DNA of 64,000 nt, taken from CAWAMD01 sp963783045 (GTDB taxonomy: Bacteria; Actinomycetota; Nitriliruptoria; Nitriliruptorales; Nitriliruptoraceae). This document shows, piece after piece, positions 26,633 through 36,066 of the stretch. Under the pieces are notes generated by a model. The model did not search any database. It was not told where the DNA came from and saw only the letters and a program-made list of their open reading frames with translations. Position numbers and translations under genes: made by a program. The stretch is taken from NCBI GenBank assembly GCA_963783045.1, contig CAWAMD010000005.1, positions 1 to 64,000 on the forward strand. Direction: 5' to 3'. Each line of letters begins with the position of its first letter. Within the stretch, counting starts at the first letter, position 1.

Positions 26633-28235
26633 ACCCGTCCCCGTCCAGCAGCGCCGGTACCCCGCCGGATCGCGCCGAGGGATCGTCGATCGCGACGTAC
26701 GCCAACGATGCACAGGTGCCGATCCGTGCGTGGTACGGCGGTGGCCGATCCGAGGCGCTGACCACGTGGGCGGCGGCACGTGCGTCCCAGGGGCCGCCCT
26801 TCGGCTAAGGTCCATGGTCTACTCCGGCCTCGGCAGCCCCCGCATGACGGCCGAGCGGCTCCGCGTGCTCCAGGAGCTCGGTGCCGAGTCCTTCCTGCTG
26901 GCGTGCGACCTGCCGTCGCAGCTCGGCTACGACCCCGATCACGAGCTCGCCCACGCCCAGGTCGGTCGGGCCGGGGTCACGTGTGCGACGCTGGACGACT
27001 TCCTCGAGATCTGCTCCGGGCTCGACCTGCCGGCTGCCGACAGCCTCGGGATGCTGGCCAACTCGGTCGGTCACGTGGGCCTGGCCATGGTGAGCGCCGC
27101 CCTGGACGACCAGGAGGCCGGCCACGTCAAGCTGGTCATGCAGAACGACCCGCTCAAGGAGTTCACGGCCCGCGGGACCGACATCTTCCCTGCTCGGCAG
27201 GCCGTCAGGATCGCCTGCGACTGCGTGGCCTACGCCATCGACACCGGGCGGTCCGGGTATGCGATCACCGTCTGCTCGAACCACTACGACGTCGCGGGCG
27301 CGGGCCCCGTGGTCGCGGCCGCCTTCGCGCTTGCGAACGCCATCGTCTACATGGACGAGCTCGTCTCTCGCGGATATGCCGTCGCCGACGTGGCCAGCGC
27401 GATGATGTTCTTCCTCAACGAGCGCAGCGACCTGTTCGTCGAGGCGTCGATCTTCCGCGTGGCACGGCAGATCTGGAGCGACATCCTCGCCGAGCGGTAC
27501 GACCTCGCCCCGTCCCGGCAGCCGGTGGCGACGATGATGGGCTACGCCCACGGGATGGAGACGGCCGCGGAACCGCTGGTCAACGTCGCGCGCTGCACCA
27601 TCAGCGTGACCGCGTCGGTGCTGGGCGGCGTGGACTACCTCTGCGCCTCGGCCTACGACGAGGCGCTCCGTATCCCCTCGCTGGGTGCGGCGGCCCTGTC
27701 GCTGCGGACCATGCAGGTCGTCGGCATGGAGCACGGGGTTGCCGCCACGGTCGACTCGCTCGCCGGCAGCCTCAAGCTCGAGGAGGTCGACGCCGAGGTG
27801 GACCGTCGCATCCGCGAGGAGCTCGATGAGGTCCTCGCGCGCGGGGGCGCCCTGGCGTGCCTCGAGAGCGGCTACATCCGCCAGAAGATCGACGAGGGAC
27901 GAGGGACGCGCGAGACGCAGGTCGAGCAGGGCGAGCGCACCTGGGTCGGGGTGAACGCGCTGGGCGCGGACGAGCATCGCCATCTCTTCGCCGGCAGCAG
28001 CACCGGTGAGATCGACTTCGAGGCCGTCGAGCACGAGGCCATCGCGCGGATCGTGGACCAGCGGGCCCGGCGGTCGGACGACATCGTCCGGGACCACCTG
28101 CACGCCATCGAGGAGAGCGCCGCCGGGTCCGACAACCTCCTGCCGCCGACCATCGCGGCGCTGCGGGCGGGCGCGTCCGTGCAGGAGATCATCGAGGCGA
28201 CCGCCGCCGGGTTCGACCGGGAGGCGGCGCCATGA
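26629..28235 (+). CDS. Divergent coenzyme-B12 acyl-CoA mutase, large subunit 1 (frame slip near the N-terminus)
   Basis: The protein of about 535 residues is a methylmalonyl-CoA-mutase-family large subunit. From ATG 26629 the frame encodes about 60 residues (VPIRAWYGGGRSEALTTWAA) and stops at about 26808; the true continuation, SMVYSGLGSPRMTAERL, lies one base off and runs to 28235. The substrate site is altered. The Tyr of the Y-x-G-x-G motif and the Arg after QNDPLKEFTARG are kept, and the active-site His is in CSNHYDVAG. The usual EAG after that His is DVAG, and the TMR/TIR Arg before the Tyr is missing. It must pair with the B12 subunit gene that overlaps its stop by four bases. Confidence 0.8.
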
Positions 28236-28641
28236 CGCGTGGTCCGCGAGTGGTCCTCGGCAAGGTCGGCCTCGACGGTCACGACGTTGGCGTGCTCCTC
28301 GTGGCGCGGCGCCTGACCGACGCCGGCTTCGAGGTGGTCTACCTGGGCAAGCGGAACCGGGCGGCCGACCTCGTGACGGCGGCCATCGACGAGGACGCGG
28401 CGGCCATCGGAGTGAGCTGCCTCAGTGGCGGTCTCGGGTACTTCGCCACGCGCGTCGTGGAGCTCCTCGAGGAGCGCAGGGCCGACATCCCCGTGCTGGC
28501 CGGAGGCATCGACGAGCCGGAGGAGATCCGTCGCATGCTCGAGGCCGGCGTGGCCCACCACTTGGGCCCGGCTCGACGCCCGACGAGATCGTGTCGGCCT
28601 TCCGCCGGGCCGCGGCAGAAGGAGACCGGGATGCGTACTGA
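28232..28641 (+). CDS. Coenzyme-B12-binding mutase small subunit 1 (frame slip near the C-terminus)
   Basis: About 136 residues form a B12-binding domain. LGKVGLDGHDVG contains the D-x-H-x-x-G motif whose His coordinates cobalt, GVSCLSGGLGYF the S-x-L motif, and PVLAGGID the GG motif. After HHLG at about 28565 one G is missing from a G run; in the shifted frame GSTPDEIVSAFRRAAAEGDRDAY ends naturally at 28641. In the unshifted frame the text becomes Arg-rich and runs to 28768. ATG overlaps the large-subunit stop. Confidence 0.85.
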
Positions 28642-28682
28642 GCGCGCCCCACGGGAGCGCCCACCCGCCGGAGCGCGGATGT

Positions 28683-28708
28683 GTACCATACAGTGGAATA
28701 TGCATTCC
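28683..28708 (+). promoter_or_regulatory. Candidate IclR operator, site 2 (unit 2)
   Basis: The half-site order is GTACC-N7-GGAAT-N4-ATTCC over 26 bases, about 55 bases upstream of the ligase start. GGAATATGCATTCC is itself near-palindromic. It has the same spacing as sites 1 and 3. No clear -35 box is visible near it. Confidence 0.5.
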
Positions 28709-28764
28709 GTTGTAGCGTGCCTCGTCCGACGGAGAGCAGCTGCGAGATGCCGAGTGGAGGCGCC

Positions 28765-30322
28765 GTGACGAGTTGGCCGTTCGATGTCACCCGACTGATG
28801 CGCCGGTCGATCCGGGAACATGCCGACGACACTGCGGTCGTGTTCGAACAGGAGCGTCAGAGCTACGCGGCGCTCGGCGCGCGGGCCGAACGTCTTGCGG
28901 GCGGCCTGCACGGGCTCGGACTCGACGAGGGTGACCGGGTCGCCGTGCTCCTCTCCAACCGCCTCGAGTACCCGGAGGTCAACGTCGGCCTCGCCTTCGG
29001 GGGGCTTCGTCCGGGTCGCACTGAACAAGCGTCTGCTCGCCGAGGATCTCGCGTACATCATCGAGGACTCCGGGGCACGGGTGCTGATCACCGAGGAGCG
29101 ATACGACGCGGTGGCGTCCGAGGTCGTCGCGCAGCTCGGGGTCGACTGGGTCCGGATGGGGTCCGGGGCGCCCGCGGTCAACGTCCACGACTACGAGACG
29201 CTGCTCGACCGGGCACCAGCGAGAAGCGCAGCCGTCGACCTCCCGGACTCGCGCCCGGCGTGGATCTCGTACACGTCGGGAACCACGGGGCGGCCGAAGG
29301 GTGTGGTGCTCAGCCACCGTTCGCTCGTGAGCGTCGCCTTCAACCTCATGCTCGAGATGGGACCGATCGCGCCCGGCCGTTCCGTCCTGCTCCCACAGCC
29401 GCTCTCGCACGGCGCGGGCTACTTCGTGCTGCCATACCTCGCGGCCGGGGCGACGATCCACGTGATGGACCTGGTTCGATCCCCAGCAGGCCCTGGACCT
29501 CGGCCGCCGCCATGGCATCGCCACGTTGAAGTGCGTGCCGACGATGCTCGTGGACATCCTCGACCTCGAACAGGCCATGCCGTTCGAGACGGTCATCTAC
29601 GGTGCGGCGCCGATCGCGCCACCCCAGATCGAGCGTGCCCTCGAGCGCCACGGGCCGATCTTCATGCAGCTCTACGGACAGTCGGAGGCGCCGGTCACCG
29701 ACACGGTGCTCCACAAGCAGGATCACGCCCGTCCGGGTCCGCAGCGGTCCTCGGCCGGCCGTCCGTGGCGGACCGTCGACGTGGAGGTCGTCGACACCGA
29801 CGGGCACCCCCTCCCGCCCGGCGAGCTCGGAGAGGTCATCGTCCGGGGCGCCCACCTGATGGACGGGTACTGGCGGCTCCCGGAGATGACGGCGCAGGTG
29901 CTGCGTGACGGCGCGGTCTGGACCCGAGACATGGCGGTACGTGACGAGCAGGGCTACATCTACCTGCGGGGCCGTCGTGACGACATGATCAACTCCGGTG
30001 GCTACAACATCGCGCCGAAGGAGGTCGAGGACGTCGTCGTCCGGCACCCCGGCGTGAAGGAATGCGTTGCGACCGGGCGACCACACGACCGCTGGGGGCA
30101 GGCCGTGCAGGTCTATGTGCTCCGCACCCCGGGGGCGGCCGTCGACAGCGACGAGCTCATCGAGTTCTGCAAGCCTCTGCTCGGCTTCCGACGTCACGCT
30201 CGGTCGTCTTCGTCGACGACCTCCCGCGGACGGCCTACGGGAAGATCGACCGCAACCGGATCCACACCCTCGGCGACGGGCCCGGCGCCGATGACGGCGA
30301 GCGGCCGGGGGACGAGTCATGA
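28765..30322 (+). CDS. AMP-dependent acyl-CoA ligase (three frame slips)
   Basis: The pieces join to a ligase of about 518 residues. ATP-loop YTSGTTGRPKGVVLSH, the YGQSEAP motif, RDMAVRDEQGYIYLRGRRDD with the hinge Asp and Arg, and the C-terminal catalytic-Lys segment PRTAYGKIDRNRI are all present. The frame changes near 29003 (a run of six G), near 29490 (between VMDL and FDPQQALDL) and near 30190 (between LLGF and SVVFVDDLP). No stop codons or losses occur elsewhere. GTG 28765 follows GGAGG at 28756-28760. It would activate the imported carboxylate to its CoA thioester. Confidence 0.85.
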
Positions 30323-31571
30323 CGCTCGTCACCCGGCTTGCGACGGTCGCGCAGGAGGCGGCCGCGGACCCGCGAGAGGACGACCTCCGCGTCCGTCTGC
30401 TGAGCAATCTGACCGTTGCGGTGGGGCGCAGCACCGAGGCGGCACGCATTCGTGCGGGTCTCGCCGGCGAGCAGGGGCCGGGCGCGACGGCCATGGTGCT
30501 CGCGGCGGCCATGCACGCGCGCACCCAGGACGACTTCTACCCCGCGGGTCGGGTGCACGTCGGCACGGTCGTGATCCCTGCCATCCTGGCCATCGGCGAG
30601 GGCGACCTGCTCGGGGCGATGGCCGCCGGCTACGAGGTGCTCACCCTCGCGTCCGGCGCGTACTCCGCCCGGGCGCAGCAGCGTGGCTATCGGCCGACCG
30701 GCGTGTTCGGACCGCTCGGAGCCGCGGCCGCGGCTGCCACCGCGCTCGGGTGCGATGCCGAGACCACGGCCGCGGCGCTGGCCATCGCCTCCACCATGGC
30801 GGGCGGCACGAACCAGTCCTGGATCGACGGAACCGACGAGTGGCTGGTGGAGGTCGCGGAAGCAGCCCGAGCGGGGGTCGTGGCGGCACGGCTGGCCGCC
30901 GCCGGCCTGTCCGGGGCTCCCGGCGCCCTCGACGGTGCAGCCGGGTGGGCGAAGGCGTATTTCGACGACGCAGGTGCACCGGCGCTGCAGCAGGCTTTGG
31001 AGGGGGCGGGCACGCGGACGGCGGACGTGGCCGTCAAGCTGTATCCGGTGAGCGGCATCGCGCAGGCGCCCTCGACGCTCGCCGCCGAGATGGGGATCGA
31101 GCTCGAGGGCGCGCTCCCGCAGCGGATCGAGGTCCGCATGAACCCCGTGGAGCTCGACTACCCGGGCTCACGGAACCGAGGTCCGTTCTCCGGACGGTCG
31201 GACTCGCTCATGAGCGTCGTGCGGTGCGTGGCCCTCGCCTACCTCCACGGACACGTGCCGTACGAGCGCACTCACCGCCGCGCCGGGGGACGCCGAACGG
31301 GCGGTCGCCGAGACCATCGAGCTCGTCCCCGACCCCGATCTCGAAGAGACACAGGTGGAGATGTCCGTCAACGTCGGTGAAGATGGCCTCACCCGACGTA
31401 TCGACGGCCTGTACGCTGATGTACCCGGAGTGGCGGTACTTCAAGCACGAGGGTGCGACGCTCGCGCGACGTGCCGAGGCCCCAGAGGAGCTGGTCGACT
31501 CGTCCGTAGCCGCGATCGACGACGGGTCGGACCTGCGGCGTATCGCCGCCCTACTGGAGGAACTGCTGTGA
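30319..31571 (+). CDS. MmgE/PrpD family protein (two frame slips)
   Basis: The protein starts MTLVTRLATVAQEAAADPRE and shows the PrpD helical core (GEGDLLGAMAAGYEVLTLAS, YRPTGVFGPLGAAAAAATAL with the RPTG/FG motif, and VAVKLYPVSGIAQAP). Family members include 2-methylcitrate dehydratase and cis-aconitate decarboxylase. The frame slips near 31268 (after YERT, resuming at LTAAPGDAERAVAETIELVP) and again near 31420 (resuming at YPEWRYFKHEGATLARRAEA), ending at 31571. It starts with an ATGA overlap on the ligase. A dehydratase or isomerase step is likely, but the substrate is unknown. Confidence 0.75.
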
Positions 31572-32361
31572 CCGAGGTGCAGGCGCCGGTGCGCGCCGTC
31601 GCGCGTGCTGTCGACATCCTGTTCGCGCTGACGGGAGGAGCCCGGTCGCTGGGCAGCATCGCCGAGACGACCGGACTCTCGAAGGCGACCGCCCACCGTC
31701 TGCTGGCCAGCCTCGCGCACGGGCAGCTCGTGATCCAGGATCGCTCGAACGGCAGCTACATGCTCGGCCCCGGCTGCTTCAGCATCGCCGACGCCGTCAT
31801 CAGCGGGTTCGGCGGACTGGGCCTGTTGGCCCGACCCGTCCTCGACGATCTCTGGAAGCTCACGAAGGAGACCATCACACTGCACGTCCGTGCCGGCAGC
31901 CAGCGGATCTGCGTCGAGGAGCTCGTGAGCCCCCTCCCGGTTCGCTACACGGCGGGGGTGGGCGCGGCGGCGCCGGTGCACACGGGATCGGCGGGAAGCT
32001 GCTGCTGGCGTACATGGACGACGAGCAGCGCGAGGACCTGCTCGACCACATGAACCTCGACGCGCTGACGTTGGTGACGATCACCGACCGTGAACGCCTG
32101 CTCGAGGAGCTCGCGGCCATCCGCCGTAAGGGGTACTCGGAGAGCGAGGGAGAGCGGGTCAGCGGGGGCGCCGCGATCAGTGCCCCGATCTTCGCGCCCG
32201 ACGGCTCGATCCTCGCTGCGGTCAGTGTGCTGGGTCCCGACAGCCGTCTGAACCGCGAGCGGCGGCGCGAGCTGACGCAGCCACTCGTCGCCGCCGCACA
32301 GGCGGTCTCGGACCATGTCGCGTCCAACGACGACCGGGGAGCGGAGCAACGCGACGCCTAG
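31568..32361 (+). CDS. IclR family transcriptional regulator (frame slip)
   Basis: The N-terminal winged helix reads VARAVDILFALTGGARSLGS then IAETTGLSKATAHRLLASLA, with the recognition helix SKATAHRLL. The effector domain follows (ETITLHVRAGSQRICVEEL, PVHTGSAGK, SGGAAISAPIFAPDGSILAA). One G is missing from a G run at about 31995, between TGSAG and KLLLAYMDDEQRE. The GTG start overlaps the PrpD stop. I infer that it controls the three 26-bp sites in this cluster, as IclR regulators commonly bind GGAAT/ATTCC-type repeats near their own genes. Confidence 0.85.
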
Positions 32362-32386
32362 CCATCGCACGAGAGGGAGGAAGACG

Positions 32387-34001
32387 ATGCAGAAGCGCAG
32401 CCAGGAGGAGTACGAGTCGACGAGCGGGTTCGCGACGGCCCCCTACTACGACAGCCAGGTACTGCAGCAGGCCGGTCTGCACGAGGACGAGGACTACCCG
32501 CCCCCCGGTCGCTACCCGTTCACCCGTGGCTTCTCGCCGGAAGGGTTTCGCGACGAGTTCTGGGCCTGGGAGATGTACGCCGGATTCGGCGAGCGCGGAC
32601 GACGCGAACCGCGCTACCGCTTCCTGCTCGAGAACGGCGCACCGGCGGCGTGTCGATCGCCCTCGACCTGCCGACGCAGATCGGCTACGACAGCGACGAC
32701 GTGATGGCAGGTGGCGAGGTCGGTCGCATGGGCGTCGCCCTCGACTCCTACGCAGACGTTGAGCGACTCTTCGAGGGCGTCGACCTCGCGGAAGCCGGGC
32801 ACGTCTTCTCGACCGGCGAACTGCATCGGGCCGGTCATGTATGCCTGGGTGCTCACCTGACTGCGAACGCAACGACATCGACCCGAGCGTCTTCCGCCTG
32901 CAGATCCAGAACGACCCCATCAAGGAGTACTACGCCCGGGGGACCCATTTCCTGCCGATCGAGGCAGCGGTCCGTCTGGCCACTGACGTGGTCGTCTACT
33001 CGCACGAGCGGACGCCCGGGTGGCTCCCGATCTCCGTGTCGGGGTCCCACATGAAGCAGGCGGGCGGCAGCCCCGCCCAGGAGGCCGCCTTCACGATCGC
33101 GAACGCGGTCGCCTACATGGAGGAGGTCGAGGCGAAGGGGCTGAAGCTCGCGGACGCGAACCCCACCATGGAGCTGCACTTCTGCACCGACATGGACTTC
33201 TTCGAGGAGGTCGCGAAGTACCGGGCGGTACGGCGCGCCTGGTCGCGCATCGCCGTCGAGCGGTTCGGGGTCGACGCCATGGAGCGACTGCCCTTCCGCC
33301 TGCACGCCGCGACGTTGGGTCTGCCGCTGACCGCGCAGCAGCCGATGAACAACATCGCCCGGATCACGCTGCAGGCGCTGGCGCAGATCCTGGGTGGCGT
33401 CGAGGCGACCCGCACGGCGTCCTGGGACGAGGCGCTGGCCATCCCGACCGAGGAGGCTGCCGCGCTCTCGCTGCGCATCAACCAGATCATCGCGCACGAG
33501 ACCGGCGTGGGCGACACGACCGACCCGCTCGGCGGCTCCTTCTACGTCGAGCAGCTGACCGACCGCATCTACCGGTTCATCCGTGACCAGGTGGACGAGG
33601 TCGACGCGATGGGCGGTGCCCTCGTCGCGGCGACGAACGGCTACTACGCCGATGCGCTCGCACAGGGGGCCTACGAGCAGCAGCGAGCGCTCGACGCCGG
33701 TGACCGCATCATCGTCGGCGTGAACGCCTACCAGCAGGACGAGCGCGTCACCCACAAGCGCTTCACACACGACGAGAAGTCGGAGCAACGCCAGCTCGAC
33801 CGCCTGAAGCGCGCCCGCGACGACCGTGATGCACAAGCCCTGGACCGGGCCCTCGCCGATCTCCGGGACGTGTGCTCGGGAACGGAGAACGTCATGCCGG
33901 CAACGGTCGCCGCGGTGCAGGCCGGCGCGACGGTGGGCGAGATCGCCGGGGTGTGGCGCGAGGTCTTCGGCGAGTACCACGAGGAAGCGGTCCGGATCTG
34001 A
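32387..34001 (+). CDS. Coenzyme-B12 acyl-CoA mutase, large subunit 2 (three frame slips)
   Basis: The pieces join to a mutase of about 538 residues. The N-terminus has YPFTRGFSPEGF and WEMYAGFGE with the Tyr that contacts the acyl carboxylate. Then come ALDLPTQIGYDSDD, LQIQNDPIKEYYARG with the carboxylate-binding Arg, SGSHMKQAGGSPAQEAAF with the active-site His, and DPLGGSFYVEQLTDRIYRF. Frame slips occur near 32640 (ENGA to GVSIALDLP, one base short), near 32830 (before VMYAWVLT) and near 32865 (before ERNDIDPSVF). GGGAGG precedes ATG 32387. The partner subunit is encoded at 34108, after site 3. Confidence 0.85.
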
Positions 34002-34004
34002 ACG

Positions 34005-34037
34005 AAAGGGCATTCCATAAAGCGGAATGCCCTTTCC
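34005..34037 (+). promoter_or_regulatory. Candidate IclR operator, site 3 (unit 3), within a strong hairpin
   Basis: At 34012-34037 the half-sites read ATTCC-N7-GGAAT-N4-TTTCC, the same layout as site 2. In addition, AAAGGGCATTCC (34005-34016) and GGAATGCCCTTT (34024-34035) form a perfect 12-bp stem with a 7-base loop, three bases after the mutase stop. The element may therefore act both as a terminator for unit 2 and as the operator of unit 3. There is no long T-run behind the hairpin. Confidence 0.55.
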
Positions 34038-34107
34038 ATTTCTTCGATCGCCCGCTACGCTGAACGCGTTGTCACGCCCGACGAGAAGCGCCGAGCCTGG
34101 AGCCGTC

Positions 34108-34515
34108 ATGGTCGCTCACCGGATCCGCGTCCTGGTGGCGAAGCCCGGCCTCGACGGGCACGACCGCGGCGCGAAGGTGGTGGCCCGGGGGCTGCGCGAC
34201 GCCGGGATGGAGGTCATCTACACCGGTCTGCGTCAGACCCCTGAGAGCATCACCCAGGTCGCCGTGCAGGAGGACGTGGACGTGATCTGCCTCTCCATCC
34301 TGTCCGGGGCGCACCTCGGCATCTGCCGCCGCCTCCACGAGACCATGAAGAGCATGGGCATCGACGACGTGCCCGTCGTGGTCGGGGGCATCATCCCGGA
34401 GGAGGACGCCGCGACCCTCGCCTCGGTCGGGGTGAAGGCCGTCTTCGGGCCGGGGTCGGGGCTCCCGGCGATCACCCATTCTGTTCGCGAGCTGGCGGAG
34501 CGTGCTCATGATTGA
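34108..34515 (+). CDS. Coenzyme-B12-binding mutase small subunit 2
   Basis: This 135-residue B12 domain has LVAKPGLDGHDRGAKVVARG with the D-x-H-x-x-G cobalt-ligand motif, LSILSGAHLGICRRL with S-x-L, and VVVGGIIPEEDAATL with the GG motif, then VKAVFGPGSGLPAI. It is intact and of normal length. ATG 34108 follows GGAG at about 34099. It would pair with large subunit 2 (32387) although a regulatory hairpin separates the genes. The stop overlaps the thiolase start region. Confidence 0.9.
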   Translation: MVAHRIRVLVAKPGLDGHDRGAKVVARGLRDAGMEVIYTGLRQTPESITQVAVQEDVDVICLSILSGAHLGICRRLHETMKSMGIDDVPVVVGGIIPEEDAATLASVGVKAVFGPGSGLPAITHSVRELAERAHD

Positions 34516-35680
34516 CGATGTCGAGATCGCCGGTGTCGGCGTCCACCCGTTCGGGCGCTTCCCCGGCAGCAGCCTGAAGGACCTCGCCCGTGAGGCGACG
34601 CTGCGGGCGGTCGACGATGCCGGCCTGACCGTCAAGGACGTTGACGCCGTGTACTCGGCGAACAGCCTGGCCGGGCTGCTGACCGGACAGGAGCAGATCC
34701 GGGGCCAGACCGTCATGCGCGAGGTCGGGATCGAGGGTGTCCCCATCGTCAACGTCGAGAACGCATGCGCCAGCGGTTCCACGGCACTGCGTGAGGCGGT
34801 GATGGCCGTGCGTGCGGGCGTGGCCGACCGCGTGCTCGCCATCGGGTTCGAGAAGATGTTCGTCTCGGATCGCGACGCCACGCTCGGGGCGCTGCGCTCC
34901 GCCGCGGACCTCGACGTGGTCGCCGGGCTCGGGCTGCAGTTCACGGCGGTCTACGCGATGCGGCTCCGACGGCGGATCGACGCTGGTGCGCTGACGCTCG
35001 ACGACCTCGTGCAGGTGTCGATCAAGTCGCACGACAACGGGTCGCGGACACCCTACGCGCAGTACCAGGAGAAGGTCACCGCGGCGCAGGTGCTCGAGAG
35101 CCGGAAGATCGCCGACCCGCTCACGCTGCTGATGTGCAGCTCCATCTGCGACGGCGCAGCCGCAGCGATCGTGACCCGCCGGGGCGCCGGGACCGTCGAT
35201 GGTCGCCCGCGGGTGGCCGTCCGAGCCAGCGCGATGCGCAGCGGCGAGACGCGCGACGACCCTCAGATGCCGACCGTGGCGACGGTGGCCGCCCACGAAG
35301 CGTACGAGCAGGCCGGTGTCGGACCCCACGACTTCAACGTCCTCGAGGTCCACGACGCCATGGCGCCCGGGGAGCTCCTCTACTACGAGCAGCTCGGCCT
35401 CTGCGAGCCGGGCGAGGCGGGGCACCTGCTGCGCTCCGGACGGACCAGCCTCGGGGGAGACCTCGTCGTCAACCCGAGCGGTGGGCTGTCGTCGCGAGGT
35501 CACCCCGTCGGGGCCACCGGTCTCGCACAGGTGGCCGAGCTCACCTGGCAGCTGCGCGGCGAGGCCGGCCCCCGACAGACCGAGGACGCCCGGCTGGCGC
35601 TCGCGCAGAACAGCGGCGGCTCGCTCGAAGGCGAGTCCGCGGCCTGCAACGTCCATGTGCTCGAACGGCTGGATCCATGA
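34508..35680 (+). CDS. Thiolase family protein (SCP-x/lipid-transfer type)
   Basis: The 390-residue protein has the thiolase fold. ENACASGSTALREAV carries the nucleophilic Cys, VNPSGGLSSRGHPVGATG the second-half His, and near the end ALAQNSGGSLEGESAACNV. EVHDAMAPGELLYYEQLGLC is typical of the SCP-x branch. Because the Cys is present it should catalyse thiolysis, unlike the Cys-less Ltp2 aldolases. ATG 34508 follows GCGGAG; a GTG at 34502 is an alternative. It overlaps the DUF35 gene by four bases, which suggests a complex. Confidence 0.9.
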   Translation: MIDDVEIAGVGVHPFGRFPGSSLKDLAREATLRAVDDAGLTVKDVDAVYSANSLAGLLTGQEQIRGQTVMREVGIEGVPIVNVENACASGSTALREAVMAVRAGVADRVLAIGFEKMFVSDRDATLGALRSAADLDVVAGLGLQFTAVYAMRLRRRIDAGALTLDDLVQVSIKSHDNGSRTPYAQYQEKVTAAQVLESRKIADPLTLLMCSSICDGAAAAIVTRRGAGTVDGRPRVAVRASAMRSGETRDDPQMPTVATVAAHEAYEQAGVGPHDFNVLEVHDAMAPGELLYYEQLGLCEPGEAGHLLRSGRTSLGGDLVVNPSGGLSSRGHPVGATGLAQVAELTWQLRGEAGPRQTEDARLALAQNSGGSLEGESAACNVHVLERLDP

Positions 35681-36066
35681 GCGACCTCACCGCAGCACTC
35701 GACATCCCGCTGACGGCCGACCGTCGCCGGATGGCGCCGGCGACGCAGGAGCTGATCGGGGGCGAATGCGAACGGTGCGGGGCCCAGACCTGGCCACGCC
35801 GTGCCGTGTGCCACCGGTGCGGAAGCCCGCGCGTCGCGGAGGTCACGCTTCCCACGACCGGTCGTCTGCTCACGTGGACGCGGGTGTGGGTGCCCGTCGA
35901 GGGCCTCGAGCCTCCCTACCTGGTCGGTCTCGTGGAGATCGGGCGGCTCCAGCTGTTCGGTCACGTTCGGGGCATCGACGACGACACGGCGACACCGGCA
36001 CCGGTGCGGGTGCGCATCGACCCGGATGCGCGTCCACCCTTCTGGTTCGAGGCGGTCTCCGCGTGA
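35677..36066 (+). CDS. DUF35 zinc-ribbon/OB-fold acyl-CoA-binding protein
   Basis: A 129-residue protein with an N-terminal helix, the zinc ribbon CERCGAQTWPRRAVCHRCGS (four Cys) and an OB fold (RLLTWTRVWVPVEGLEPPYL, VGLVEIGRLQLFGHVRG). DUF35 proteins bind thiolase-like partners and channel acyl-CoA. The gene overlaps both neighbours by four bases (thiolase upstream, acyl-CoA dehydrogenase downstream). Confidence 0.9.
   Translation: MSDLTAALDIPLTADRRRMAPATQELIGGECERCGAQTWPRRAVCHRCGSPRVAEVTLPTTGRLLTWTRVWVPVEGLEPPYLVGLVEIGRLQLFGHVRGIDDDTATPAPVRVRIDPDARPPFWFEAVSA

Noticed and set aside
26619..26810. N-terminal extension of the first mutase in its main frame
   Set aside because: The encoded residues are Arg/Cys-rich and unlike the family, whereas the alternative frame from ATG 26629 encodes a plausible mutase N-terminus and overlaps the upstream stop.
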